From positions 842,001-906,000 of the forward strand of contig CP081161.1 of assembly GCA_025141675.1 (NCBI GenBank): 64,000 bases of DNA, in the 5' to 3' direction. Position numbers and translations under genes: made by a program. This document shows positions 34,874-43,040 of the stretch, piece by piece. The stretch's first letter is position 1; each line of letters opens with the position of its first letter. The notes beneath the pieces were generated by a model, which was not told where the DNA came from, made no database searches, and saw only the letters and a list, made by a program, of their open reading frames with translations. Origin of the DNA: Rhodobacteraceae bacterium S2214 (lineage in GTDB: Bacteria; Pseudomonadota; Alphaproteobacteria; Rhodobacterales; Rhodobacteraceae).

Positions 34874-35527
34874 TTAGATACCAACGAACCGCTGGGCCAG
34901 CCGTGGCAGGAAACCGTTAAATTTCAACGGTGCGTCGCTTGCGGCAAGGCAGATGCAATCCATTCCGTCTTCGGCAACAGGCGTGTGATGCAGGTCTTCG
35001 TTCGCGACCTCGATATCACCTTTGCCAAAGCGGTCATGTTCGTCTTTGAACGCGCCCTGCAAAACAAGCGTCAGCTCCGTGCCACGATGCCCATGATCCG
35101 GAACAGCGGTGCCCGCAGGAATGCGCAGCAACCGGACCGATGCGTCTTTGGATGTCTTCAAAACAGCCTGACTGACGCCGCCGCCAATTTTGCGCCATTT
35201 CACGTCGTCGATATTGCCCGATATGTATTCTTGCAGCGGCGTTGGGAAAATGCTGCTGGTCCGCGGGGTAGGCACGTTAACGGGCGCGTCTGGTTTAGCG
35301 CTTATCTTTGCCATGACCGCAGCAAGGCTGTCTTCCGCCATGTCCACAGCATCCACGCTCTCCACCACAGCGCCACCCACAGCATCAAAGCTGGCAAGAC
35401 GCGCGCGGCATTCGTCGCAAAGTGAGATATGCGTCGCCACCACCACGTTGAAGGCTTCTGGCAAAGCACCAGCAGAATAACCCATCAACAGGTCATCCGT
35501 GAGGTGATGTTTAATCGTCGTCGTCAT
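34874..35527 (-). CDS. chrR: ChrR-type zinc anti-sigma factor
   Basis: This protein of about 217 residues inhibits the RpoE-type sigma factor encoded just upstream, and releases it under singlet oxygen. The N-terminal anti-sigma domain has the zinc ligands HHLTDDLL...HISLCDECRARL (His, His, CxxC). The C-terminal cupin-like domain has VPDHGHRGTELTLVLQGAF and a later His pair in DLHHTP. I prefer the ATG at 35527, which aligns with the start I recall for Rhodobacter ChrR. An ATG five codons earlier (35542) overlaps the sigma stop codon as ATGA and may be used instead. Either way the pair is an operon. Confidence 0.93.
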   Translation of the reverse strand: MTTTIKHHLTDDLLMGYSAGALPEAFNVVVATHISLCDECRARLASFDAVGGAVVESVDAVDMAEDSLAAVMAKISAKPDAPVNVPTPRTSSIFPTPLQEYISGNIDDVKWRKIGGGVSQAVLKTSKDASVRLLRIPAGTAVPDHGHRGTELTLVLQGAFKDEHDRFGKGDIEVANEDLHHTPVAEDGMDCICLAASDAPLKFNGFLPRLAQRFVGI

Positions 35528-35538
35528 TACGTGTCCGT

Positions 35539-36192
35539 TCATCCTATGGCGTGGCGCAGGCGGTCCAGCGCTAGCCGTATACGTGATTTGATAGTGCCCA
35601 AAGGCAAGCCGGTTTGGGCGGCAATTTCGCTATGCGTCAATTCGCCATAGTAAGCTTTTTCGATCAAAAGCCGTTGTTTGTCTGGCAGGTCCGCGATGGC
35701 CTTGCCTAAAATCTCTGTTTCTTGCTGAAGCGCGATGGCGTCAGCCTGATCAGGGTCCGCTTCGGGCCCCCATGGGAGGTCTTCGGGTTCAACCCGCCGC
35801 TGTTTGCGCAACAGGTCGATTTTGCGGTTCCGCGCGATCGTAAAGATCCACGTCGACACGCTGGCCTTGGCTGGATCAAACAAATGCGCTTTGCGCCAAA
35901 GTGTGACCATGACTTCCTGTGCGCATTCTTCGGCCATGTCCGCGCTGGCGCCCGACTTCATCAAGAAGGATTTCACCCGCGGGCCAAAATGGGCAAACAA
36001 TTCGGCAAATGCCGCTTTGTCTTGTTGATCACGCACTGCGGTCAATTGCGGCACCCAAGCTGCGCGTTTTGCGGCCTTTTCGTCTTGCACTTGTCTCGCT
36101 TTCGTCCTGATCGTCCGCGCAGAAACGACGGGCGTCGCCGCCGCAATAACTGCATCGTCAGGTTTGGCCGAGGGGGTGATCGTGGTCAACAT
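35539..36192 (-). CDS. rpoE: ECF sigma factor RpoE, photooxidative stress type
   Basis: This sigma factor of up to 217 residues has region 2 (FAELFAHFGPRVKSFLMKSG, then MAEECAQEVMVTLWRKAHLF, WIFTIARNRKIDLLRK) and region 4 (LPDKQRLLIEKAYYGELTHS, then EIAAQTGLPLGTIKSRIRLA). The ChrR partner places it in the ECF11 group, which answers singlet oxygen. The first 40-50 residues are longer than I expect for the family. The mapped-looking promoter (36197-36226) would start transcription almost at the ATG used here (36192), so either the mRNA is leaderless or the true start is downstream, for example a GTG at 36090. It should transcribe both its own operon and the divergent one. Confidence 0.93.
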   Translation of the reverse strand: MLTTITPSAKPDDAVIAAATPVVSARTIRTKARQVQDEKAAKRAAWVPQLTAVRDQQDKAAFAELFAHFGPRVKSFLMKSGASADMAEECAQEVMVTLWRKAHLFDPAKASVSTWIFTIARNRKIDLLRKQRRVEPEDLPWGPEADPDQADAIALQQETEILGKAIADLPDKQRLLIEKAYYGELTHSEIAAQTGLPLGTIKSRIRLALDRLRHAIG

Positions 36193-36196
36193 ATGA

Positions 36197-36226
36197 TTAT
36201 TACGACGGCGCGTTCAGTTTGGATCA
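36197..36226 (-). promoter_or_regulatory. RpoE-dependent promoter of rpoE-chrR
   Basis: On the minus strand TGATCC (36226-36221), an 18-base spacer and TAATAA (36202-36197) match the RpoE promoter pattern known from Rhodobacter (TGATCC, 18 bp, TAA-rich -10). It implies autoregulation. The -10 lies only four bases from the assigned rpoE start codon. Confidence 0.82.
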
Positions 36227-36331
36227 CAGGTCGGGACAATTTTTTCGCAGTCTCTTTTGGACAGTATAATTGGACCGTCTTTGCGTTATGGTCGTCCGAA
36301 GTCGCACGAAAGTCTGCGGGTCAACTGAAAC

Positions 36332-36361
36332 TCATCCAGTTGCGCATTCGTGTCGTACTAA
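36332..36361 (+). promoter_or_regulatory. RpoE-dependent promoter of the rightward five-gene operon
   Basis: TCATCC (36332-36337), an 18-base spacer and TACTAA (36356-36361) repeat the architecture of the rpoE promoter in the opposite direction. The leader to the ATG at 36396 is about 27 bases and contains CGGGAGC. One mismatch in the -35 may make it weaker. Confidence 0.75.
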
Positions 36362-36395
36362 GACAAAGAAAACCCGCCGGGAGCACTATACACCA

Positions 36396-37694
36396 ATGCC
36401 ATTTGAAACTTCGACGACCACGCCACGGAAAATTGCCGTCATCGGCGCTGGCATTTCCGGAATGGGCGCGGCCCATGCGCTTGCGAAAAATCATCAAGTT
36501 GTCTTGCTCGAAGCGGAAAACCGGCTTGGCGGGCATGCGCGATCCAAAATGGCTGGCAGGCAGGGGGATCAGGCCGTTGATACGGGCTTCATCGTGTTCA
36601 ACTACGCCAATTACCCAAATCTGACCGCGCTGTTTGACCACCTTGAAGTGCCCGTTGTGAAGAGCAACATGAGCTTCGGCGCGTCCTTTGGTGGCGGGCG
36701 CATGGAATACGGGCTGGCCAGCGCCAACGCGTTATTCGCCACGCGATCCAACATCGTGAACCCGAAATTCCTGCGCATGGTGCGCGACATCCTAAAGTTC
36801 AACAAAGACGGGCTTGAGGCATCAAAAGAAGAGGGCCTAACCATCGGCGGTCTTCTCGTGAAGCTTGGTTTGTCCGACTATTTCGCCGACCATTATCTGC
36901 TGCCATTTTCAGGCGCAATTTGGTCGACACCCAAAGAAAAGATCATGGATTTTCCTGCGAAAACGATGATCCAGTTTTTCGACAACCACGCATTGATGTC
37001 CGCCAATGGGCAGCATCAATGGTACACGGTTGAAGGCGGCAGTCAGGAATATGTGCGTCGTTTGGGGGCGTCTATGTTTTCGCGCGGCGTGGAAGTCCGC
37101 CTTGCATCGCCGATGCACGCTGTTCGCCGTACGCCCGTAGGCGTCGATGTGAAGGTCGTGGGTGGCGACTGGGAACACTTTGACGAAGTCGTCTTTGCCA
37201 CACATTCCGACGACACGCTCGCGATGCTGTCAGACGCGACAGAGATGGAACAAAAAACGCTTGGTGCGGTGAAGTACCAGCCGAACAAGGTCGTTTTGCA
37301 TTCAGATACAAACATCATGCCAAAGCGCCGCCAGACGTGGTCGTCGTGGATTTATTCCGAAGAAGCCGGTAAAACATCCGACCAGATCGACCTGACCTAT
37401 TGGATGAATTCGCTGCAACCGTGGCTGACTGAGGATCCGCTTATGGTGACGTTGAATACAACCCGTCAGATTGACGAAAGCCTGATCTGGGACGAGGTCA
37501 CATTGCGTCATCCGGTCTATGATCTGGCCGCTATCGAAGCACAGAAACAAGCCGCCGCAATGAATGGATCGAACCGCACATGGTTCTGTGGGGCATGGAT
37601 GAAAAACGGGTTCCACGAAGACGGGCTTGCCTCGGCTTACGACGTCGTCACAGCGCTGAACGCGATTGACCGCGCTCAGATCGCAGCAGAGTGA
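36396..37694 (+). CDS. FAD-dependent oxidoreductase of the RpoE regulon (RSP_1091-like)
   Basis: This 432-residue flavoprotein of the amine-oxidase/NAD-binding type has an N-terminal GAGISGMGAAHALAKNHQVVLLE fold, an RLGGHARS motif and a VDTGFIVFNYANYPNLTALF segment. A C-terminal FCGAWMKNGFHEDGLASAYD segment ends with the second FAD contact. The same gene heads the RpoE-controlled RSP_1091-1087 set in Rhodobacter sphaeroides. From memory, members there are tied to modification of unsaturated fatty acids into methylated or furan fatty acids, which scavenge singlet oxygen; that detail I hold only moderately. The start at 36396 follows the predicted RpoE promoter. It overlaps the next gene by 4 bp. 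Confidence 0.88.
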   Translation: MPFETSTTTPRKIAVIGAGISGMGAAHALAKNHQVVLLEAENRLGGHARSKMAGRQGDQAVDTGFIVFNYANYPNLTALFDHLEVPVVKSNMSFGASFGGGRMEYGLASANALFATRSNIVNPKFLRMVRDILKFNKDGLEASKEEGLTIGGLLVKLGLSDYFADHYLLPFSGAIWSTPKEKIMDFPAKTMIQFFDNHALMSANGQHQWYTVEGGSQEYVRRLGASMFSRGVEVRLASPMHAVRRTPVGVDVKVVGGDWEHFDEVVFATHSDDTLAMLSDATEMEQKTLGAVKYQPNKVVLHSDTNIMPKRRQTWSSWIYSEEAGKTSDQIDLTYWMNSLQPWLTEDPLMVTLNTTRQIDESLIWDEVTLRHPVYDLAAIEAQKQAAAMNGSNRTWFCGAWMKNGFHEDGLASAYDVVTALNAIDRAQIAAE

Positions 37695-38446
37695 CACGTA
37701 TCGATCATATCGCAGGCGAAACCTACCATGGCAGGCGGGGCGCAGTGAAAAATGCGTTTCGCTATTCCATCGACTACGTGCTGATGGATGCCGACGCGGC
37801 GGTGAAAGGCCCTGCGCTGTTTGCACGCAATGGCGCGAACCTGATGTCGTTGCAAGACAGCGACCATGGCGGAAAACCCAAGGCAGGGATTGGCGCAGAT
37901 TGGGTACGTGATGTGTTGGCGGCGCATAAGATTGAACTGACCGGACGCATTGACCTGCTCGCGCAGCCACGGCTGTTGGGGCATGTGTTTAATCCGGTGT
38001 CATTTTGGCTGTGCTACGACACTACAGGCACCTTGCGAGTCGTTATCGCGGAAGTGTCCAACACCTTTGGCCAGCGACATTCCTACCTGTGCCATCACGA
38101 CGACATGCGTGAAATCACGAAGAACGAAACGCTGTCAGCGACCAAGATTTTCCACGTGTCCCCGTTTCAGCCAATTGAAGGCGGCTACACCTTCCGGTTC
38201 GATATTACCGATGATCACGTCCATATCGTCATCGACTATACGCGGGGCAACGGCGGGTTGATCGCAACGCTCAAAGGCGATCGCAAACCGCTGACCAATG
38301 CATCCATCCTGAAATCTGCCATCCGTCGTCCGTTTGGGTCGCGCCGCGTGCTGGCGCTAATCCATTGGCAAGCGATCAAACTGTGGTGGAAAAAAGCGAC
38401 GTTTCGACCTTGCCCCGAACCGCTCGACCACGACGTCAGCCAATGA
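37691..38446 (+). CDS. DUF1365 domain protein
   Basis: This 251-residue protein has the DUF1365 landmarks: an early GRRGAVKNAFRYSIDYVLMD, then RIDLLAQPRLLGHVFNPVSF with the FNPVSFWLCYD strand, EVSNTFGQRHSY, and KIFHVSPFQPIEGGYTFRF. The family's function is not established; it commonly travels with the FAD oxidoreductase upstream and with fatty-acid methyltransferases, so it likely belongs to a lipid pathway. The start is a GTG overlapping the previous stop (GTGA), and its own stop overlaps the transporter start (ATGA). I see no signal peptide, so it is probably cytoplasmic or peripherally bound. Confidence 0.9.
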   Translation: MTRIDHIAGETYHGRRGAVKNAFRYSIDYVLMDADAAVKGPALFARNGANLMSLQDSDHGGKPKAGIGADWVRDVLAAHKIELTGRIDLLAQPRLLGHVFNPVSFWLCYDTTGTLRVVIAEVSNTFGQRHSYLCHHDDMREITKNETLSATKIFHVSPFQPIEGGYTFRFDITDDHVHIVIDYTRGNGGLIATLKGDRKPLTNASILKSAIRRPFGSRRVLALIHWQAIKLWWKKATFRPCPEPLDHDVSQ

Positions 38447-39657
38447 CCCGTCTACCCGCCTACAGCCTGTTTGCCGCCGTAATCAACGCGGCTGGCCTGC
38501 CGATCTATATCTACGCACCGAAGCTTTACGTTGATAACTACGGCGTAACGCTGGCTGCCCTTGGCACGATGCTATTCGCGCTGCGCCTGTTCGACGTGAT
38601 CCAAGATCCAGTGCTGGGCTGGATCAGCGAACGCCTTGGCCGTGCCCGCCCCATCGCCGTGGGCTTGGCAGGGGCTGTCCTTGCGATTTCGATGATCGGG
38701 CTGTTCGCTGTCAAACCACCGATTGCGCCGCTCTATTGGTTCGGCCTCACACTGCTTGGGCTGTTCTCTGCCTTTTCTTTCCTCACCATAAATTTCTACT
38801 CGCAAGGCATCGCGAAGGCAGGCGATGATCCCAAAGGCCACGTCAAACTCGCGGCGTGGCGGGAAACGGGGGCGTTGCTAGGTATCTGCGTCGCAGCCGT
38901 CGCACCAACGGTTCTGATGGGCTACAGCTTCGATGCCTTCACGGCATTTGCTTGGGGTTTTGCAGCCGCGACGGTCGCCGCGATCTTGTGGATGTGGCCC
39001 GAATGGTCAGGACGTGTGCAAACAGAACCCACGCCGATCCGTACGATCTGGAACGATGCACAGGCGCGGCGCCTACTCCTGCTCGCGCTGGTCAACGCAA
39101 CGCCGCTTGCGGTCTCGTCCACGCTCTTTCTGTTCTATGTGGAAAGCGCGCTGGGCGCTGTCGGCTGGGAGGGCGCGCTGCTTGTCCTGTTCTTCCTTGC
39201 CGCTGCTTGTTCATCGCCGCTGTGTTCAAAACTGGCGGGGCGATATGGTGAAAAGCCTGTTCTGCTGGCGGCAATGACCCTCGCAATCATCTCTTTTGGA
39301 TATACTTACACTTTAAGCACCGGCGATGTGATCCCTTTCGCGATTGTCTGCGTACTATCAGGAGCGACCATAGGTGCGGACCTCACATTGCTCCCTGCCA
39401 TGTTCGCAAAACGAATGAGTGTGATCGCCCCGAACGGCGGCCAGGGCTTTGGGCTGTGGTCGTTGGTCAGCAAATTTACGTTGGCTTTCGCAGCAGTGGT
39501 TCTGCTGCCGTTGTTGGAAGGTGCGGGGTTCCAATCGGGTGGGCAAAACCAACCTGACGCGGCGATCAAGACGCTAGTGGTGCTTTATGCGCTGGTGCCG
39601 TCTACATTGAAACTGGTGGCAATCGCCTTGTTGGCGGCCACCAAACTGGAGGATTAA
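38443..39657 (+). CDS. MFS transporter, GPH (glycoside-pentoside-hexuronide) type
   Basis: This 404-residue membrane protein has about 12 hydrophobic segments. Family motifs are YVDNYGVTLAALGTMLFALR, the RLFDVIQDPVLGWISERLGR motif A-like loop, and FSFLTINFYSQGIAKAGDD. GPH transporters move sugars or other solutes with cations; here the operon points to a lipid- or stress-linked substrate, unknown. The ATG at 38443 overlaps the DUF1365 stop. It corresponds in position to RSP_1089 of the Rhodobacter RpoE regulon. The DUF3833 gene follows after 3 bp. Confidence 0.9.
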   Translation: MTRLPAYSLFAAVINAAGLPIYIYAPKLYVDNYGVTLAALGTMLFALRLFDVIQDPVLGWISERLGRARPIAVGLAGAVLAISMIGLFAVKPPIAPLYWFGLTLLGLFSAFSFLTINFYSQGIAKAGDDPKGHVKLAAWRETGALLGICVAAVAPTVLMGYSFDAFTAFAWGFAAATVAAILWMWPEWSGRVQTEPTPIRTIWNDAQARRLLLLALVNATPLAVSSTLFLFYVESALGAVGWEGALLVLFFLAAACSSPLCSKLAGRYGEKPVLLAAMTLAIISFGYTYTLSTGDVIPFAIVCVLSGATIGADLTLLPAMFAKRMSVIAPNGGQGFGLWSLVSKFTLAFAAVVLLPLLEGAGFQSGGQNQPDAAIKTLVVLYALVPSTLKLVAIALLAATKLED

Positions 39658-39660
39658 ACG

Positions 39661-40245
39661 ATGTCGTTTCTTCCCTACGTTCTAATCGGTGCGGGCCTCG
39701 TGTTGGCGGCCATGGTCCTGAAATCGCGCTACGTTTCATTTTGGGCGCAAAAGCCCGAAGACTATGCTGGTCATGGACCACAATTCGACATTCGCGAAAC
39801 CCTGAACGGGCCAATCGTCTGCGAAGGCATGATTTACGGGCCAACGGGCAAGGTCACGTCACGTTTCACTGCGGACTTTGTCGCGTCTTGGGACGGCAAT
39901 GTGGGCGTGATGAAAGAGGTGTTTCATTACGACAGCGGCAACGTCCAGAACCGTGAATGGAAATTGACCTTGGGCAACGACGGCGCGATCAAGGCGGAAG
40001 CCCCTGATCTTGTGGGTGCCGGACACGGGCAACAAAAGGGATCGGCGGTTTTGCTCAACTACCGGATCAAACTGTCCGAAGAGGCTGGCGGTCATGTTTT
40101 AGATACGACAGACTGGATGTATCTGATGGCGAACGGATCAATAATGAACCGGTCCCAGTTTCGTAAGTTTGGCATAAAGGTCGCGGAACTTGTCGCGACG
40201 ATGCGTCCCGCAGATGGCGCACGACCAATGATTGCAGGAGAATAA
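39661..40245 (+). CDS. DUF3833 family protein
   Basis: This 194-residue protein begins with a membrane or signal segment (MSFLPYVLIGAGLVLAAMVL). A lipocalin-like domain follows, with GNVGVMKEVFHYDSGNVQNR, then EWKLTLGNDG, and later TTDWMYLMANGSIMNRSQFR, hallmarks of DUF3833. Members are predicted membrane-anchored lipocalin-like proteins of unknown role. In other bacteria they keep company with the same FAD/DUF1365 set, so transport or handling of a modified lipid is a reasonable guess. It sits 3 bp after the transporter gene and 3 bp before the SDR gene, in the middle of the RpoE-controlled operon. Confidence 0.9.
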   Translation: MSFLPYVLIGAGLVLAAMVLKSRYVSFWAQKPEDYAGHGPQFDIRETLNGPIVCEGMIYGPTGKVTSRFTADFVASWDGNVGVMKEVFHYDSGNVQNREWKLTLGNDGAIKAEAPDLVGAGHGQQKGSAVLLNYRIKLSEEAGGHVLDTTDWMYLMANGSIMNRSQFRKFGIKVAELVATMRPADGARPMIAGE

Positions 40246-40248
40246 GAC

Positions 40249-40986
40249 GTGAGTGAGTGGCAGGGAAAACGGTATTGGCTGGTTGGCGCAAGCGAAGGGC
40301 TCGGACGGGCCGTCGCACATAAATTAAGTGCAGCGGGCGCCGAGGTCATCGTCTCTGCCAGATCCGAAGATCGGCTAAAGTCACTTGTCGAAGAACTGCC
40401 TAGCAAAGCGTCCTATGTCACCGTCGACGTGTCAGACCGCGATGCCGTTGAAGCGGCGGCAAATCAGATCGGCGATATCGACGGCGTTGTCTATTTGGCT
40501 GGCGTTTATTGGCCGATGAAATCCAGCGAATGGGACAACGAAAAAGCCGACATGATGGGCGAAATCAACTACCTCGGCGCATCACGCGTCGTAGGCTCGG
40601 TTGTGAAGAACATGATGGCACGTGGGGCAGGCCATATCGTGCTGACGGGGTCTTTGTCAGGCTTTCGTGGTCAAGCAGGTGCAATCGGTTATTCCCCGTC
40701 AAAAGCGGGCGTTATGGCGTTGGCTGAAAGCATGCATGCCGATCTGCACAAAACAGGTGTGCGGGTCCAGCTTGTGAACCCCGGTTTCATCAAAACGCGT
40801 TTGACGGAAAAGAACGACTTCCACATGCCGTTTATCATGACGCCGGAAGAAGCCGCAGACGAAGTCTTCGATCACATGAACACCGACGGGTTCAAGAAAA
40901 GCTTCCCGCTCCTGTTTTCATGGATCTTCCGCGGGTCACAGTTCCTACCCGATTGGATATATTATCGTCTCTTTGGAGCGAAATAG
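40249..40986 (+). CDS. Short-chain dehydrogenase/reductase of the RpoE regulon
   Basis: This 245-residue SDR has the cofactor loop GASEGLGRAVAHKL (TGxxxGxG type), an acidic-free pattern after the second strand (SARSEDRLKSL, suggesting NADP(H)), YLAGVYWP in place of the NAG motif, catalytic Ser in LTGSLSGFRG, and YSPSKAG with Tyr and Lys. A C-terminal hydrophobic segment (FPLLFSWIFRGSQFLPDWIY) may attach it to the membrane. The start is a GTG. It ends the five-gene operon, matching the place of RSP_1087 in Rhodobacter. The substrate is probably a lipid-derived carbonyl or alcohol, by context only. Confidence 0.9.
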   Translation: MSEWQGKRYWLVGASEGLGRAVAHKLSAAGAEVIVSARSEDRLKSLVEELPSKASYVTVDVSDRDAVEAAANQIGDIDGVVYLAGVYWPMKSSEWDNEKADMMGEINYLGASRVVGSVVKNMMARGAGHIVLTGSLSGFRGQAGAIGYSPSKAGVMALAESMHADLHKTGVRVQLVNPGFIKTRLTEKNDFHMPFIMTPEEAADEVFDHMNTDGFKKSFPLLFSWIFRGSQFLPDWIYYRLFGAK

Positions 40987-41080
40987 GGCAAAAGATCACG
41001 AAACTAGCCATAATCGCGTCTTATTTACGGATCATTAACTAAGGGTGACGATTCTCGTCGCTGCATTGGGGATTGATGAC

Positions 41081-41353
41081 ATGACGCTACTTCGCAAGAT
41101 TTCGAACGCCATTGGCTGTGCTGCAATTGCTTTGGCTCTGCCGATGTATGCAGGTGCGACCGGGCCGGTCGACGCGATTGTGGCTACAGATTTCGTAAGC
41201 TCCGGACGTGTCGTAAATCACGTGCCTGACATGTCAAAGGCGGACCAAGCCCAAGGGCGCGCCGCGATATGGGCGCTGACAACGCAAAGCCATGCGCCTG
41301 CATGTGCGGACGATGATGCGTGTTTCGGCACATTCCAGACGGGCGCGCAGTAA
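41081..41353 (+). CDS. Small secreted protein, hypothetical
   Basis: This 90-residue protein has a good signal peptide (MTLLRKISNAIGCAAIALAL, cleaved near AGA). The mature remainder of about 68 residues contains two cysteines (PACADDDACFG), probably a disulfide. I do not recognise a family. I chose the ATG at 41081 because it gives a clean signal peptide; a GTG 12 codons earlier is open. It is 94 bp past the RpoE operon and has its own terminator hairpin 24 bp after the stop. Confidence 0.6.
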   Translation: MTLLRKISNAIGCAAIALALPMYAGATGPVDAIVATDFVSSGRVVNHVPDMSKADQAQGRAAIWALTTQSHAPACADDDACFGTFQTGAQ

Positions 41354-41376
41354 CGCGCGACACCCGTCGGCGTTTC

Positions 41377-41397
41377 CATCAGCTTAGCTGATGTTTT
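41377..41397 (+). terminator. Intrinsic terminator of the small secreted-protein gene
   Basis: CATCAGC (41377-41383), a TTA loop and GCTGATG (41387-41393) are followed by TTTT. The stem also contains the final codons and stop of the convergent saccharopine dehydrogenase-like gene, so the sequence serves two roles. Confidence 0.8.
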
Positions 41398-42424
41398 CGT
41401 CAAACGTGGCTTTCGCACGTCCCCAAACACCCTGACCCAAATCATCCAGCCCCATCAGGTGCGGCAACAGCTGCCCTGCGAAATCTTCGCTACTTTCGCG
41501 CGGTAGCAGCGACGGCAGGTTATCAATCGCCATCACGTCCAACGGTGGATCGTCGTGCACACGCAGGTTCGGCGCAGCCCAAGTCGTCGCTTGGTCATAG
41601 ACCTTGATCGGTGAAAAATCGCTGTCCGGATCACAGGCAATATCGCCAATCACTGTCAGTTTACGTTCATCCGTCGGGGTGGTCGCTGGTACAAACACGG
41701 GTGTGCCGGGGCGGGCCAAAATGCAATTCAGGAAAATGTCGTGCTGGAGGACTTCTGGGAACGGCCCGCCGCTGGCCGTTTCGGCCATGTCCCAACCGAC
41801 AACACGCAGGCCCAACGCATGACACAAATCGGCAGCACCTGTGCCGACACGCCCCAGCGCCCCAATGATCAACGTTGATGGGGTGTGACCCGCAAGGGCC
41901 GTCTTGATCCGGTCCTGTAAATCTAGCGCATCCTTGACACCCTGCACATCAACCTGAACGCCGCCAACTTGTTGCGCGGCCCATGCCAGCAACGACATCG
42001 CAGCACCCGCATAGCCTGCCCAATACCCAAACGCGGCGATCCGGCGACCGTCGGGATCAACAAGATATTCCAGATCAAAAAGCGTACCACCACCCGCCTG
42101 AAACCGATCAAGCAGAACGCGACCGCTTGGCTGACCCTTATAGGCATGACCAAACATAATGTGGCGATGACGCAGGGGCGTGCCGTCTTCGGGCAATTCT
42201 TTCAGACCAAAGATGATCGCGTCATCAGGCGCGTCTGGCCAACTGCCTGCGGCGGCGGTCGCGCACCCTGCGGTCACATATTCAGCCGTAGGGATGCAGC
42301 GATCATCGCTGTCCTCGACCGTAATTTGATATCCCGCCGCAATCATCTGGGCAGCACCATCGGGCGTCAGCCCAACGCGCGTTTCATGGGCACGTGGTTC
42401 TGCGCGTAGCCAAATATGGGTCAT
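41384..42424 (-). CDS. Saccharopine dehydrogenase-like protein (AlaDH/PNT fold)
   Basis: This 346-residue protein resembles lysine-forming saccharopine dehydrogenases. The N-terminal AlaDH/PNT region has WLRAEPRAHETRVGLTPDGA and FGLKELPEDGTPLRHRHIMF, then YLVDPDGRRIAAFGYWAGYA. A Rossmann motif follows in TLIIGALGRVGTGAADLCHA. Fungal LYS1 homologues split saccharopine to lysine and 2-oxoglutarate with NAD+; the bacterial members' role is less certain. Its start overlaps the GST gene stop (ATGA), and a histidine phosphatase gene precedes that, forming a three-gene leftward operon. Confidence 0.85.
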   Translation of the reverse strand: MTHIWLRAEPRAHETRVGLTPDGAAQMIAAGYQITVEDSDDRCIPTAEYVTAGCATAAAGSWPDAPDDAIIFGLKELPEDGTPLRHRHIMFGHAYKGQPSGRVLLDRFQAGGGTLFDLEYLVDPDGRRIAAFGYWAGYAGAAMSLLAWAAQQVGGVQVDVQGVKDALDLQDRIKTALAGHTPSTLIIGALGRVGTGAADLCHALGLRVVGWDMAETASGGPFPEVLQHDIFLNCILARPGTPVFVPATTPTDERKLTVIGDIACDPDSDFSPIKVYDQATTWAAPNLRVHDDPPLDVMAIDNLPSLLPRESSEDFAGQLLPHLMGLDDLGQGVWGRAKATFDENIS

Positions 42425-43029
42425 AACATGCCTTTCGCGATGACGGCCTGAACGGACGGGCGGGTTTTCATCATATCGACGAAGGCGGACAGCTTTGGAT
42501 AGGCTGCAAGATCAACACCGTCACCAGGCACCCAAGACAGCACCATAAACAGATAAGGATCAGCAAGGCTAAAGTCCTTGGTCACAAAAGGATCAAGCGC
42601 CAGCATCTCTTCAAGATATGCGCATGACGCGGCCATGGTTTCAGAGACCTTTGCGGTCATATCATCAAAACTGGACTGTTGATCGGCCCAGCGATGCCCC
42701 CGCATTTTATGGGCGTGGTTCACATGCATCGTTGACGCCAGATAGAACATCGCTTCGCGCATACGCGCTGTCGCCATCGGGGTATCAGGGATCAACTGAC
42801 CGCTTGTTTCCGCGATGAATTCAAGGATCGCACCTGTTTCGGTCAAGGTACCTGCAGCCGTGACCAAGGCCGGCACACGGCCTTTAGGGTTCACGCTCAG
42901 ATACGGTTCTTTCGCCTGCGCGCCGCTTGCGAAATCGACGGCAACCGCGTCGTAGGCAAGACCCACTTCCTCAAGCGTAATTGCCACAGCGATTGATATC
43001 GTTTTGGGGGCGTAGTGTAGCGTCAACAT
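42421..43029 (-). CDS. Glutathione S-transferase family protein
   Basis: This 202-residue GST has the thioredoxin-like N-terminal domain with LHYAPKTISIAVAITLEEVG, the cis-Pro segment GRVPALV, and the TETGAILEFIAE motif that binds the gamma-glutamyl part of glutathione. A helical C-terminal domain (about 80-200) includes FSLADPYLFMVLSW, with the N-capping box. It probably conjugates or reduces an electrophile. I chose the ATG at 43029; an upstream TTG is open. It overlaps the saccharopine dehydrogenase-like gene by 4 bp and follows the phosphatase gene by 11 bp. Confidence 0.9.
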   Translation of the reverse strand: MLTLHYAPKTISIAVAITLEEVGLAYDAVAVDFASGAQAKEPYLSVNPKGRVPALVTAAGTLTETGAILEFIAETSGQLIPDTPMATARMREAMFYLASTMHVNHAHKMRGHRWADQQSSFDDMTAKVSETMAASCAYLEEMLALDPFVTKDFSLADPYLFMVLSWVPGDGVDLAAYPKLSAFVDMMKTRPSVQAVIAKGML

Positions 43030-43040
43030 GGGCGGTCCAA

